Part shown: positions 11,016-24,655 of the stretch, piece after piece | Numbering within the stretch: position 1 is the first letter of the stretch | How the letters are laid out: each line of letters opens with the position of its first letter | From: Vanilla planifolia | Lineage: Eukaryota; Streptophyta; Magnoliopsida; Asparagales; Orchidaceae | Assembly: GCA_023846275.1 (NCBI GenBank) | Contig: JAIUJO010000142.1 | Coordinates: forward strand, 91,001-155,000 | Reading direction: 5' to 3' | Length of the DNA stretch: 64,000 nt | Program-made: the position numbers and the translations under genes | The notes under the pieces: model-generated | Database searches by the model: none | What the model was told of the DNA's origin: nothing | What the model saw: the letters and a program-made list of their open reading frames with translations, nothing else

Positions 11016-14000
11016 TCTAACTAAGTTATCTCTAGGTGAAACCCATCAACATCTCAATAATGTCCTCTTAATTCTACCTCTTGTTATCATAACACAACTT
11101 TTAAACATTATCTTTCAAAGACATATCCACCTAAGTTTATGTATCATAGGTGTAATTTAATTAGAGTATTGGAAGAAAAATAAGTTGCATTTTTATTACT
11201 CTAAAACTGGCTTTGTCCATTATTTCAAATATAACACTAATCATAATATTTATTTGCTTATTTGTATGAACTTATTTTGATAAAGTAATGAGTCACATCT
11301 TCAAAATAAAGGTTGAACTCAATGAGATTTCATAAGAGTATACATAAATAATGTATCTTAGTTGGGTTAACTAATACATGAAAAGTTTTATTGGGTTAAT
11401 AGTGACCATTTCTTAGTTTTTTACATTTTTAATATTTATCCTTTTCCAATGGTTTATGTATAATGAGTGCTTTTTATACATGAAGATTATCATACTAATA
11501 CATAGATTCTTACTATTAACCTGCTAAAAATAGTTATAAATGAAAATATGAAATTAGTTTTGTAATATTTGATTTCTCCATCATTGATATTTTGTGCACA
11601 AACTTGCAGTTAGAGAGGACCAGAAAGATTGGCCATTCTTACTTTCTTTTATTATTTGTCCACCTTTTTTTATCATTGTGGCACAATCGTAAGATCTAAA
11701 TCTAGAAGTAGAAATCTCATCCTACCCTTTTCTTCATAATTCTTGAATTCATATTATCTATAAAAAATATTTGTCATACTTTCATGATAATATATATATT
11801 TATTATTAATGTAATATTCAATTATTATTGATAACCTATATGTTTGCTATTTGTATTTATTTTCTTTGTATTTTTATTTTTTTCAATACATGCATAATGT
11901 TTTATGACAAATTTTACATATTATTTTGATGGGTTTTTAGATATTTTGTAGTGTCTACTATTGTATTTTTGGCATAAAAAACTTTAGTTTTTCTTCTCTT
12001 AGTTTTATGTAAATTAATTTTTTAATTTACTTCAAAATTTCTATTAGTTGGATGTTTCGATATAACAATAATTTTTTCTTCGCTAGACAAATCCATTTAT
12101 ATTGGCACAATCATAGACATGCCTAACTTGCAAAAAAATTACAAAAACAATATGTAAACTGATCAAATGCTGCAATCATTTTTATTATTTTTATGTTATT
12201 CTATTAATTATATTTAAGCTATTAATTCATTTTCTTCTAATATTTCTTATCTCTTAAAAATAGAAAAGATCATTTATTAATAAGTTAATGAGGTTTTTTT
12301 GTTATTTTAAGAATAAATTTGTTTTAAAAATTTTAAAAAATATTTAAATTTAAATTAAAATATATAATTATCATGAAAATTATGATTTTATATTTTTTAA
12401 AATATCTAAATTAATTCGTAAGAAATGGACAAAATGATTTTCTTAATACAAAATTAATGCAAAATATGCATGTGTAATCAAAGATTCACATAACATTGTA
12501 AATAAATTTAAATAATAATTAATTATATTATTTCTAATATTGGCATTAAAGTGAAGATTGATGACAAAACAAAATATAGGTACTATGTAGATAAACCATT
12601 TTGCCAAAACATTAGTGTATTAAAAATAATATTGAAAACACTATGTTGATAAACCATTTTGTAATTCTATGATATTTAAAAACAATTTGCAAGTGCCTAT
12701 ATTTTTAAAATATTATTAAAATAAAATTAATTAAAACTAAGAAATATAAATTATAATAGAATATTTAAAAATTAGAAAATATTGGATGAAGGAACTAATG
12801 AAAAATTAGCTCAATAATAAAAGAAGATAACTAAAAAAGCATAAAAATAATGAATACTCAACACATTTAAGATTTATTGTAAAATAATTGAAAATCATTA
12901 TACCAATAATTATTACATATCAATCTCGTGGCAAAATATAAAATAAAATGAAAATGAAATCTTTGAATATTTCAAATAATAAATCATAGAAAATAGAATA
13001 TAGTTTCAATATGCTTGTTCAAATGCAAGAAATTAATGAACAAAAATAAAAATTAGAATTAAGAAGATCATAAAATATTATTAAGAAATAAATGGAACAT
13101 GTATTACATATTAGACGAATACATTTAGTGACATAATTATGAAAATGTACTTGTGGAAGCACTTTTAAAAATAAATACAATTGCTAAGCTAATTAAATAT
13201 TGGAATTCTTAATTTGTATTACAAACATTTTAACTAAAAGTTATAATAATAATTTAGACCAAAAAATGAATGTGCATGCCGTGAAATGCAAATGTGTAAA
13301 TGACAAAAATGCTAACATAACAAAAAATAATTTTCAAATTGTAAAATTATTGTTACATTAAAATATTAAAAATATTCAAAAAATGCTTAAATAAATAAAT
13401 AATCTATTATTTGAAAATATAAAATAATAAAAACTATCCATGTCAAAATAAAATGTACCTAATCAGAAAAATAAAAAATTATAACAATAACTTAATAATA
13501 TCCTCTAAGCAACTTCATTGAGATGTCAACCAACTGTATGTTAGCAAAAAATTAAATGTCTATCACATTTCATTCTACATGGTTCATGATGAAATGGTTC
13601 CTGACATCAATTTGTTTGTCCTTAGAGTACTAGATAAGGTTTTGGGTCAAGCAAATGGCACACTTATTGTCATATTTTATGAGTTGTTTTTTGTGAATAT
13701 AATCCCATATCTTCTAGTTTCCATTTTAACCCAAAATTTTTCTTGAAATCCTCCTAATGCTATATTTTATGATTCATTGGTTGCAAAAAATAATTCCATG
13801 TTTTTTAATAGATCATGAGTCTAAGAGGTGTCTAAAAATTTATTGAATAGGTACAATGCTTTTCTTATGTACTTATGAACAAACTTAATCTTTGTAGCTT
13901 TATCCTATGAGGTACTGACAACTTAAATTTGTGATACAAAAACACTAATACTTACCAAGACATTCTTTTTATAGATTCTAAATCAAAGTCCTTAGAGCTT

Positions 14001-14059
14001 CGCTAAAATTGATTAAAAAAGTCTCACACTAAAAACTTTCTTTGGTTTTCTTGTATTTT

Positions 14060-14815
14060 AGTAAAGAACATGTCAACCCTTCGTATACCTTGAAATCTAT
14101 TCGTTTTCCTTTCATTTCTTTGTTTAATGCTTGGTGGAGAGTCTTGAAAGTAGAAATAGGTTTGAAGTTCTCATGGTTAAGCATTTATAACATTTCATTT
14201 AAGCACTTTATTTAAGATACAAGGGCACCTTTCTCATATTATTTAACATTCAATCCAAGAAAATAGGCATCTTAAGCCTTTATATTAATCTCAAATCCTA
14301 CACCCATAAGCTTACTAAATCATTCACATAAGGTCAAGTTGCTTGATCTAAAAATGATATTGCCTACAAAACCTTGGACTAGAACAAGTTCATTAGTGTA
14401 GTTCTTGATGAACAAAGTTCAATCTACATTTCCATCTTGAAATAATATTTCAAAAGAAAATGATTAAGTTTGTTATAACATGATCATTGTTCTTGTCCAA
14501 ATAATATAAGTATTTAATTAGGTAATGCATAAGATTTTGATGAGGGCAATGTTGAAAGCAATCCAATTGTTTTGCATACACTTCCTCTTAAAAAACATTT
14601 ATGAATGTGCTTAACATTCATTTGGTATAGTTTAAATACCTTGTAAAAAGAAAAAGCTAATAATGACCATGTTGCCTTCAACCTTGTGATTTTCAAGTCT
14701 TCCTTCTAAGTTTAGCCATTCAAATTTATTATAACCATTTTCCACTAGCCTTTCCATATTTTAAATGATAACCACATAATAATTTTGTTTTTACTTTTTA
14801 ATACACAATGTTCCA
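14060..14815 (-). pseudogene. Ty1/copia reverse transcriptase fragment 3
   Basis: This is the minus-strand mirror of RT fragment 2. An open frame at 14514-14696 carries FKLYQMNVK followed by HKCFL, equivalent to the copia FKLYQMDVK-AFLNG catalytic segment, with the catalytic Asp replaced by Asn. Downstream on the element strand (14440 down to 14280) are remnants of the TLFIK, GSTN and FE segments. Near 14160 is a KPIST-type end. Stops and frameshifts occur throughout, so it cannot encode an enzyme. It keeps the glutamine of the LYQM motif that fragment 2 has changed to glutamate, so the two copies decayed independently. Confidence 0.87.
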
Positions 14816-14824
14816 CAATGAAAA

Positions 14825-14902
14825 ACAATAATTTACCAATGACTAATTATTCTCACAATAATTTACCAATGAATAATTATTCTCACAATAATTTACCAAT
14901 GT
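14825..14902. repeat. 30-bp tandem repeat, about 2.5 copies
   Basis: The word ACAATAATTTACCAATG starts at 14825, 14855 and 14885, an exact 30-base period, with AATTATTCTC closing the first two units. It sits immediately outside the end of the right inverted-repeat arm. Confidence 0.92.
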
Positions 14903-17900
14903 TCCATAGATTTTTTTCTCAATGGAATTTCTTTTTATCTTTGCTTAGATATTAGCTTAATTTATCACATAAACTCAGGTGTTATCCTTCCTCAAAAGGT
15001 TGTGTAGAAGGCTTCTATTTTGTAAGATCTTTTCTCCTTTAAAAGCTTAAACCCTCCTACTTCCTCATATTTTATCTCATTTTTTACTTGGTATCCTCTA
15101 AATTGGCTCCTCAAAATCTCCATTTTATAGTTAATTTTTTTAAATTAGAAGCCCATCATGATGTCTTATGTAGCCCTAGCCACACCACCTTAAACAAGTA
15201 ATTTACTTTAAGATAAACTAGTTTTGGATTGGAGTAGCCATAATTCACTATTTCAAATTAACCCTCTTTTAATTACAACTCTTTTGGTCTTCTATATGAA
15301 TCTCCTTAAATTTAAGAATCCATGTACCCCTTTTGGTCGTCTGTACAAAGCTCCTTAAATTTAAGAATTGATTTAAGATATGGTAATCAATTCTTCTTAG
15401 ATTCATCTGTTCTTTTAATACTCGTAAATGCATCATATCCAAAATATTTTTTAATCCTTCTATCATTAACCACCAACTCTTAATATTTAAGAACCCTAAC
15501 CATATCTTATCAAGCATTCGATATATGGCTAAAAGAAAATGTTAATAATATAAATAAAGATATAAGCTCATTTTTAAGCAATAAGCCTAATCTAGATTCA
15601 TGTGTTACAACTCAAGTCTTGCATTTCTACAATGCTTCCAATTTTAGGATTTAGACTTTCAAAATCTTTGATGATCATAAAAATAATACGAATTGTATAT
15701 GTTAAAAAGTATGTCTTGATTAGTAAATAATTTTGTCATAATAAGCACAATACAATTAACCAAAACTAAACTATATAATTAATTTATTTAAAATGAAAAA
15801 AGTTTAAATTTTATTACATAACAAGTAAATAAGTAGTTTAAGAATCAAACAATAGGATGTTAAGCTCATCCTCAATAAAACTTTTAATAGATTTGAAAAA
15901 TGATTAAGACCATCACTATTACATGTTTGGGTTTTAGGATAAGTAACATGACCAAATTGCCCTAAATAACTCGGAACTATTGTACTTAATAATGATTTGT
16001 GGTAACAAATCTGACTTTGATCTTTGGTTTGCATGTTCATAGATAACTAAAACACTTTCCATACCAATTTAAACTTTTTTAAGTTATTTTCATCATTTTT
16101 TTGTAATGCTGTATATTAATTATAAAATATTCTTAATAAACAAAACATAAAATTATTTATAATTTTTTAATATTTTATGTAATTATATATTTCTTATGAC
16201 TCTAAACTTTATTTTTCATAACTTAAGTTACATTTAATTTATTTCGTAATATTTGTTGCTTTACTTTTCTATTTATCAAACTTTTTAATTTGAAGTATTT
16301 TATAAAAAACCATTTGGAAAATTTAATTGAACAATATTTCCTACATTTTTAAATATTTGAATTTTTTTTCATAATTTCAAACTTTTTAATTTTTATATGT
16401 TTTTTATTTTTTACATTTTTGTATTTCACTAATTTTGAAGGTTACGTCAACTAATTTTTGATATATGACATATATATATATTGTGATCATTTGAAATTAC
16501 CAATAGTCTATATTTCTTATTCATGCATTATAAAACTTTTTTTGCTTAAAGTCCTTTCACAATTTTTGTTAATTTGAATGTTCTTTTTTACATTAAATTT
16601 CCACTCTTACATTTTTAATATCGAAATACTTTCAAAGCTCACATTACTATGAATTAATTTTAACTATTAAAATATTTGTGTTAAAAATTAATTTTAACAA
16701 GAAATTAACACAAAAAGTACAATTGTTAGAAAAATTGAAAGAACATAATAAAAATTAATTTAAAAACTATAACTAAATAACTAAATGGAAAACTACAAGA
16801 CATTGACCATGTAAGAAAATATGAAATAAAAATTTGATTATTGAATAAAGGTAAGCATTAAATATGATGTATAATGAAAGACGAATTTTATGTAAATAAA
16901 AATGTAAATATATGAACAATAATATAATTATTATAATGAAATATATGAATTATTCATGCAAAATTATATAAAATGATTTTCATGATGTTAGAAATTAAAC
17001 GTGCTTAATGTTACAAATAACAAATGTTCAAAATTACAAACAAAAAACATGATATTAGTGTAATTAAAATATAAAAAGTTGTGTACAACATATTTATTAT
17101 AAATATTTTCATCATATAAAGCATAATAAATTTGAAAGGAAAAGGTGCAAACTATTAATTTATTTTAAGCAATAAAATTTTGTAATATAACTGCACGAAA
17201 ATTTAAATAAATAGTGTAAGTACGAAACAAAGGAAGGCCTTTCCCTTATAAAATTGATTTTGTTGGATATACATAATGCTTATGAGTCTTGTCAATACTA
17301 ACTAGTATACAAAGAGATGTATGAAACTATTAGTACATGATTCACAAGAGTGAAAAATATATTTAAAAATATAGATTGAACAGGAGGATGATTTAGATAT
17401 TCAAAATATGCTTGAATGTTAGGTAATACATAAGAATAAAATAATGGATCATAACAGGTGATATATTAAAGCAAAAGAATTGAGACGACTATTTTTCAAT
17501 AAAATTAATATTTTTTAAAACTTTTATAGTTTATTATATTAGTTATGTTGAATACTTGTTTCTTACACAATATTTTGGTGATGAAAAAATTATTATACTA
17601 TTTATTAATTCTTTTATTAAATGTTTCAAATCATGTATATAAAAATCCAGTAGATCAATTTATTATAGAGTTCCTAATGTAGTAATTTCCTATCAAGAGC
17701 ATGTCTTGTACATAGTACTTTGGGTTAGAATTATTAAACCATTCACTTGGTACTCATATGACATATAAGTTTATTTTCAGCCTACTCACAATAAGGGGCA
17801 ATACTTTCCATAATCTTTGTGTGGGATGAAATGTCAATCTCTGTTCGCAAGAGTTGATAATGAAGCAAATGGATAAATAGTAATGAATATTTAAAATCTA

Positions 17901-19003
17901 AATAGCTTAATCAACCATAGGTTTAATATTAAACCAATGAGAATTGAAATCAATTTGGCAAAACTGTATTGAATTAAATATGTTTATAAGTCAAATAATT
18001 ACACGACCTTTAAAATGATAATTAGAAAGTTGAACACCAATTATTATGGTTTATTTGATGATAATAACTAATTATTTATAATAAATTTTGTTAAGGGAAT
18101 TTTAAGATTTTGGATAGTTGAGGTTTATGTCAGTCGAAGAATCTTCATAAGAGAAAATGTTAGATCTTATGAAGCTTATATTCATTAGAGCGACTGATTA
18201 TAAAGAGACTTATTTTGAATTTAATTTTAAATTTTCACTTTTGTTTTTATTAAAATATTAAGAATTATTGAAATTATTTTAAACAAGGTGTAGAAATAAA
18301 ACTTCAACATCACTATAATTTTTTTAAATTAATTTTCTTAAGAAATAACAGTCTCCAAATTTTGTGTTTTTTTTTAAAATCATCATACCTTGATCACATC
18401 TTTGATAGCCTCTTTCCAAAGATGCAATAAGTAATTAAGAAAAAAAGGGGCTTTTTATAACAAACTTAAGCCTAAGCTTTCCTGAGTATAGAGTTAAGGT
18501 TTGACTCTTGAACCCATATTCTACACTATCTTGTCACAGAATCACTCTTAGACCTATTATTTGGTAGTTAGTATGCAGGAGTCATGATCTTTGAAGCGAA
18601 CCAAGGGATAGCCAATCTCATATTTTTGACCAATTGTGTATGCAAAATAAAGCATATATACAACTATCCCATCGGCAAATAAACAATGTGTTTAAAAAAT
18701 TCCCAATTCATTTTGCATATATCACCTTAAAAATGTTGAAGAAGATGTGCACTATTTGATTTTGTGGAAACATTAAATAATCATAAATTCATTTGCCTTT
18801 CTGAAACATGCTGATCCATATCTGTTGCTTGTTTGCACAAATTTTGTGATTAAAAATTCAAATATTAATTCGTCCTTCAAAAATGTATGAATTTAAATCC
18901 AATTGTTCAATCATGTAATTTTCAAGTTTGAAAGGTCAAAAATTCATTCCATTTCTAAACGTCTTAGATTTAAATCTGCCTAATTATTGTATTTTTATAT
19001 TAT
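14903..19003. other. AT-rich DNA without recognisable genes
   Basis: No coding motif was found on either strand. There is one short tandem duplication with a 49-base period: CTTTTGGTC ... CTCCTTAAATTTAAGAAT at 15281-15319 and again at 15330-15368. It lies inside an 82-codon minus-strand open frame (15269-15517) of unknown nature. That frame is close to the copia relic and could be a remnant of its upstream coding region, but no motif supports this. The rest is probably repeat DNA too old to classify. Confidence 0.5.
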
Positions 19004-19210
19004 AATTGTTTAGATTAAAATCAAGAACTCATCAATTATTTACCTTCATTCATTCAAATATGTTTTTGGTTTAATAGTTCACATTAAAATCTATCACGTG
19101 CCTACCATTTTCCTTTTATTGGCAAAATAACTTTTTTATCAAACAATCTATATTAAAATCAATCATGCAGCTCATATTTACCTTGATCAATCCTAAACTT
19201 GGAAAATCCC
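19004..19210. repeat. Decayed 69-bp tandem repeat, three copies
   Basis: The word ATTAAAATC occurs at 19014, 19083 and 19152, exactly 69 bases apart each time. The flanks also agree between copies: an A(G/C/T) dinucleotide just before it, CAT or ACC about 12-20 bases after it, then a T-rich CCTT about 25 bases after it. The units have diverged strongly. Similar words further left (18891, 18968) do not keep the period. Confidence 0.55.
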
Positions 19211-22200
19211 GATTACATTCGATGGATTGTTATTGTCCTTTTATAAACACTGATGACATTGGATTTATTATAAACTACTATTTTTGAAGAATTATTGAAT
19301 TCGTGGAATTCTACCCAAAACAAATTATAAGAACGTTTGGTAACTCTTTTTAGTCATAATATTTTTTTAAATAATATTATTTTTAATATAAATTTTTTTT
19401 AGAGAATCAAGAATTTGTTGAAGCTACAAAATTGAAGTGTTAACACTATTTTAACTATTATATCCATCCATCGTATCCCACATTCTTTGAACTCTCAACT
19501 CTCTTATCTTCTCTAATAAGCAAAGTTTTTAATCTTTTATTCCTTACTTCATTCAAGTAAAAGCATAATACATTTATATTTGTTTATAACATTTTATCAA
19601 ACATATGATTACTATAACCATCAAATTCAAATGTGTTGCAATTTTTTCTACATTTTTTATCTCATTGAAATATTGTTACAGCACATTTATCCTATTTTAT
19701 TTTATGAGTGTTGTTTATTTGTGAATGGCTTATACTAATTAGTTTGATTTTTTGTTTGTCCTTTGTTAAGGCTTCAAGTAAGCATCAATTTGTGCTGAGT
19801 CATAAAAAAGTGATATAATTTTTTTTATTATTTCTAAACTTCTTAATTTTAGTTTTTTCTTTATAATTTAAATAAAATTAATTTATTACCAAAAATTAAA
19901 AAATTGCAAAAATTATTAATAAATATTTTTTTGGATCTTAATAGGAAACCTAAAATAGTTACTTTGTACTATATTTTTAAAAACTTTTCTTTCAAAAGTC
20001 TATTTTTATTTTTGATCATTAATCTCTTATGCTAAAGCACGCTTCCACTAGCATCAAAACAATGCCCATTTCTAGTCAGAAGAAAATCTTGAGAGAGAAT
20101 AATGACTCAAATTGATACTTTAGTGGGTTTTGATGAAAGTGCATCTTCTAAAAGTCGTCACTTTTTTTTGAAATAAATGCATATTGTAAGAGTAAGATTG
20201 CCACATATTTGATGGTGGTAGGTATGGAATTATTGGGGGTACAACAAATTTTGTTCAAATTTCATTTTTAAAAGAGTTCAGAAGGTGTACCAAAGCACCT
20301 AAAATGAACGAGATTCTCATGTGCTTTCATTTTTTTGATGTTCCTATTAACAAAAGAAAGAGGGTTCAATTTCAATTAGGTTTGGTCAACCTCATGATTC
20401 CTAACTATCTACTTTTCATTCTTTCTCAGCCCATCAAAATGATAGAGTTAGTGTGATTTGCTCTCTTTTAGCTAACCTGATGGGGGGTTCCATTACCAAA
20501 TGCCCATGGCAATTGAAATAATGTCCACTTCTTGACTTTTCAAAAGATTCCAATGATTACCATTTGAAATAAATGGCAAGTTCTATCAAATTTATCACTT
20601 TAATTGAATTAATGAAAATTTTGTCAACTATCTAAACATTTGGGTAAGAATCAATAAATTCTTTTTGGGAACAATTCATCGTTCCTAAAGCACAAGGTAG
20701 AAGTAACATAGAAAGGTACGTTTGTTGTTAAATAATTTAAAATAAATATCAGAACACATGATTATTATTTGTTTAGAGTTATTTTCAAAGAATTTGTCAA
20801 AGAAATTGAAAGTTATTCTAATGAAGGATTACATTAACAATTAACTTAGACAATTAGTGCTAAATATTACTTTGAATCAAATTTTTAAAATATAGAGAAA
20901 ATAACAAAATAGAGCTGTGTAAAAATTAAACTGCAAGCATAAATATTAAAAGAAAGAAAAATTATCAAAAATATTATAAAAAAAAGTTTCATAACTAGCA
21001 AAACCACGTAAATAAGAAAACCAATGATGCATAAATTATGTGAATATTAAATTGGCAAAAATTTGCATTTAAAATAAAAATTTGTGTATCTTCTATTCCA
21101 CAAAAATGTTATACAAAAGGTGCTAAAAAATAAATTTTTTTATGTCAAAATAATTTTAAAGAGTTATGACATTATATATTATCAAATACGTATAAAACAA
21201 AAAATAATTTCTTTATGAAAAAATTTAAACATTAAAAAATATTTACATAATATATTAATAAAATGATTCGTTAAACACTTATGTAAATGTATGATATATC
21301 AATAAAAGTTCAAAGTAATAGAAAGAAATGATATTATTGAATAAAAATAAGGAACTACAAAATATAGAAACGATTAAGGCATTCACTATTGACAAATTTA
21401 ATTTTTTTTCTAAAAAGTTCATAATTATGTGAAAGAAATTCATTTAAAATTAGAGCGTCCTAATTTACAAAATGTATAAAGTGATTTACAAAGGAAATAA
21501 CAAATATTTATAAATATTTTAATAAAACGTAAATTGTTTTTATAAAAAAATATGAAATGCAAAAAATCTTTATTATAATTGAAGAAATTTTATTAATGTA
21601 GATATCATGAATAAGTGATGCTGACATGAGGAACTATAATTTATAAAAAGTTTATGTTAGTCTAATAAAACTTTAAAATGAATTTAAAAAGGAAGAATAT
21701 ATATAGAATTATAAAACAAATTGATGTATTCTTCGCTAATGAAAGGCAAAAAGGCATCTTATTGATTTAAAAAACTTTTAAGAATTAAAAATATATAAAA
21801 AATAATTATGATAAAAGATTAACTAAACCTTTAAAAATAATGTGCATAAATTAGATCGACATGTTTAGCAAGCCTAAAATTTTAATGATGCCTTTGATGG
21901 ATGTGGTGAAGGTCTATGGATATGTGAGATGGTTTTCATTTTATCATAGTGCAACAGAATTTTATATTTTTTTTTTGCTTTACATTATTATTATTTTTTA
22001 TGGATTAATTTTGGCGATTCAAATTGGATCATTAATAAGAGTGAACTAAGAGATAAATACTTTACTGTCATCAATTTAAAGTGTATTTCTCATTTTTTTA
22101 TTTTCTTAAAAAGTATTTTTCATAGTTTTGTTATTATGATAAATTCTTTATTAATAAATTTAGTCTTTTCTATATTTTATACTATTAAGAATTTGATATT

Positions 22201-24229
22201 TTTAATAGTTCATAATCTATTAAATTTTTTCCAGTATATGAACTTCTTTTTAACATATTTTGAAATTTTTTAAGAATTAAATTTTTTTTAATTTTTTTAT
22301 ATTTTATTGATAAATAACTTTTATTTTAATTAAATAGAAGAATTTGTTCCATTATTACTATTCATCCTTAAAATGCTTTTTCCAAGACTTTCTTACAATG
22401 TTTGGAATGGCAAGACAATTTTCTATTCATATAATTTATTTTTAACAATTTTAATGTGCTATTGTTTTGTGATTTTCGAATTCTCAAAAGTTCATATTAT
22501 CGTTATTTCATTTTTATATGTCTATTTTATTGAAAGAAAACTATTTTTTTTTCATAATTCTAATTAATTTAAAATTCTATTTATAAGATTCAATTTTGCT
22601 TCTTTGATGGATTATTCTTCTATAATAGCATGTTGTAGCATTTATAAAAAAATTACTTTTGACTAGTAGTTAATAGATTAAATATTTAACATTTTTAATC
22701 GCTCAAAGTATTTCTTATATTTATATTTCTAGGAAACATTTATTAAAATTTCAATTTTCTTGGTTTAATTACTTAAATAATTTAATTTTCATAATTATAA
22801 ACAAATATTTAGTTATCAAAAACTTTTGTTTTTCATTTTGTAAACAAAATTGGAAAGAAAAAAATTTAAATTTAATTATTATGAAACAAAACATTATAGA
22901 AATTAAATTAAAAGGATAATTTAAATTTTAAAATATTTTTATACTACTTAAAAAGATTTTTATAATATTGGAACAAACTCAAATATGGTAATATAATAAA
23001 TTAGTTTGAAAATTTTAAAAATTAATTTGCAATAATTTATTTTTTTAATAATTTGAAATTATTTTACAAAAATGAAACCAAAAAAGTATTTAGGCAATAG
23101 AAAATTTTTAAAAACGTTTTACTATAAATGACGAAGTAATAAAAAGCCATACAATATGATAAACAAAACTAAATGTTGAAATACATTTAAAAAATAGTCG
23201 TTTAAGGCTCGATAATGTCATTATTAGAATAAAAGAAAAAACATAACAAAATAGAAATAAAGAGTAAAATAGCATAGTAGTTTTTAAAACAATTTTTTCT
23301 CCAAAAATTGCTAAATAATACTTGTATAAAGGTGTAATAAAACAAACATTTAAAAAATTATGTATTAGTAGCTTGTTTAAAAATTAGAGTTATAATGAGG
23401 TGATTAAAAATATTTCTATGCTAGAATGGCGTGAATAAGGCCAAGTAAATAAAATACTTTAAAGTAATCATTCTAACATGCATTATGCATTAGTTTGAAA
23501 TTTTGTTAGTAATACATTAACATAAAAAAGTTAGTAAACATAAAAGATAGTAACAAATTTATATGTTAATAACTTTGTGCATAATTTTTAATAGAATAAC
23601 TTTTAATTAAAAAAAATTCAAACATGATTCTTAATGAACATAAAATGTTATAACAAAAAAACGATAACTGTACAACAAAATATTTCAATTACTTCAAAGA
23701 ATTGAGTGTTACAAATCAATAACAAGTATCTATACAAATAAATAAATTATAAAAGAACATAATTAAAAAGAAAACTATAAAAATAATTAATTATTTTAAA
23801 TGTAGATCAATATATTAAACAAAAATATTTCATACAATAAATTTTATGATATGAAAACTATATCTTGCATGATAAAATATGATTTTTTAGTAGTGCAACA
23901 ATGCTAAATGCCACTTTTGTGAGAAACATTGGAAAATTTGTAAAAAGTAAATCAAACATAACATAAAAATATTAATGCAACTAGAACTAGTTAAAAAGAA
24001 TAACAATTAATAAATGCAATAAATTGCTTAACACTCAAATATCAATTTTTTACATGATAAAGTACTAGAATAGAAATTATTTTTCTGAAAAAAGTTGAAT
24101 AATAATAATAATAATGCATATAATAAAAATGCAGCAAATTAATAAAAACCATTGAAATGCTAATTTGGCCAATACTTTTGAAGATGAAAAGAATTATGTA
24201 AATTTTAGTGAAATTTTTTTTTTAATTTA
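19211..24229. other. AT-rich DNA without recognisable genes
   Basis: I see no family motif here. A slightly GC-richer patch at 20030-20720 (CTTATGCTAAAGCACG onward) might be an old element fragment, but its translations match nothing I recognise. The plus strand is A-rich at about 20900-21850 and 22850-24230, and T-rich at about 22050-22850. Open frames at 21861-22049 and 22373-22567 are rich in Phe, Tyr and Ile, as chance frames in such DNA are. Confidence 0.5.
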
Positions 24230-24640
24230 AGAAAATTTGAAATCTTTAATATTGCATACAAGTAGCTATTGTTCAAGAAAATTTAAAATCTTGAAAAAGA
24301 AATGGTAAATACCTTCAAAAAAATAATAAAATTTTAAAACTAGTATTCTTAAAATGACGAAAGTTGTTGAAAAATTAAATTTTCAAAAACTTTTTTTCAA
24401 AACAAAAAATATTTTGTATGATATGATCTCTCCTTATCTAAAGCGCCTTTTTTGCATTATCATTGCATGTACTGACCCATGATAAGCCTATTATGCTCGT
24501 TCCTTTTTTATGAGACCTTTGTAGAGTGTTGGGATTTAAGAAAATTTTAAGTTTTCAATACTGAATGCAAGTTTCCAATCTATCAAGTTAAAAAGTAGTC
24601 GTAAATATCTCAACCAAAACCAATTGTTAAATTTTAATAC
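24230..24640. repeat. Weak direct repeat with about 300-bp spacing
   Basis: Bases 24230-24350 and 24535-24655 align end to end by eye: AAGAAAATTT, then AATA-TG-AT-CAAG, a CAAG, a G-TAAATA--T-AA and AACTAGT/TACTAGT. The second copy also resembles 7326-7420 of the left inverted-repeat arm (AATA-TGAATGCAAG followed by TC-ATC-TTCAAG and AAAGTAGTC). It may be a small fragment of the same repeat family. Similarity is low. Confidence 0.35.
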
Positions 24641-24655
24641 TAGTTTTGCCAAAAT

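Larger units (their letters stand above)
9816..14815 (-). repeat. Right arm of giant inverted repeat
   Basis: This is the mirror copy of 925-7870, about 5 kb long because it has lost some 2.1 kb equivalent to 3385-5505. It retains 11850-12440, absent from the left arm. Similarity to the left arm ends at about 14815, where both copies read GTATTAAAAA on the element strand. It also matches 43570-47900 in the same orientation. The plus strand is A-rich at 12300-13500, the complement of the T-rich left arm, as expected from inversion. The outer end carries an RT relic, and one section (10670-11015) is duplicated only in this copy. Confidence 0.88.

Noticed and set aside
7872..14767. A DNA transposon with 16-bp terminal inverted repeats (same word at both ends)
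   Set aside because: Homology between the arms continues past the word at 14767 to about 14815, and the word there is part of the RT sequence, so it is not an element terminus at that end.
15269..15517. 82-codon minus-strand frame near copia fragment 3 as a gag or integrase remnant
   Set aside because: No CCHC, HHCC or DDE motif is visible; closeness to the RT relic alone is not enough.
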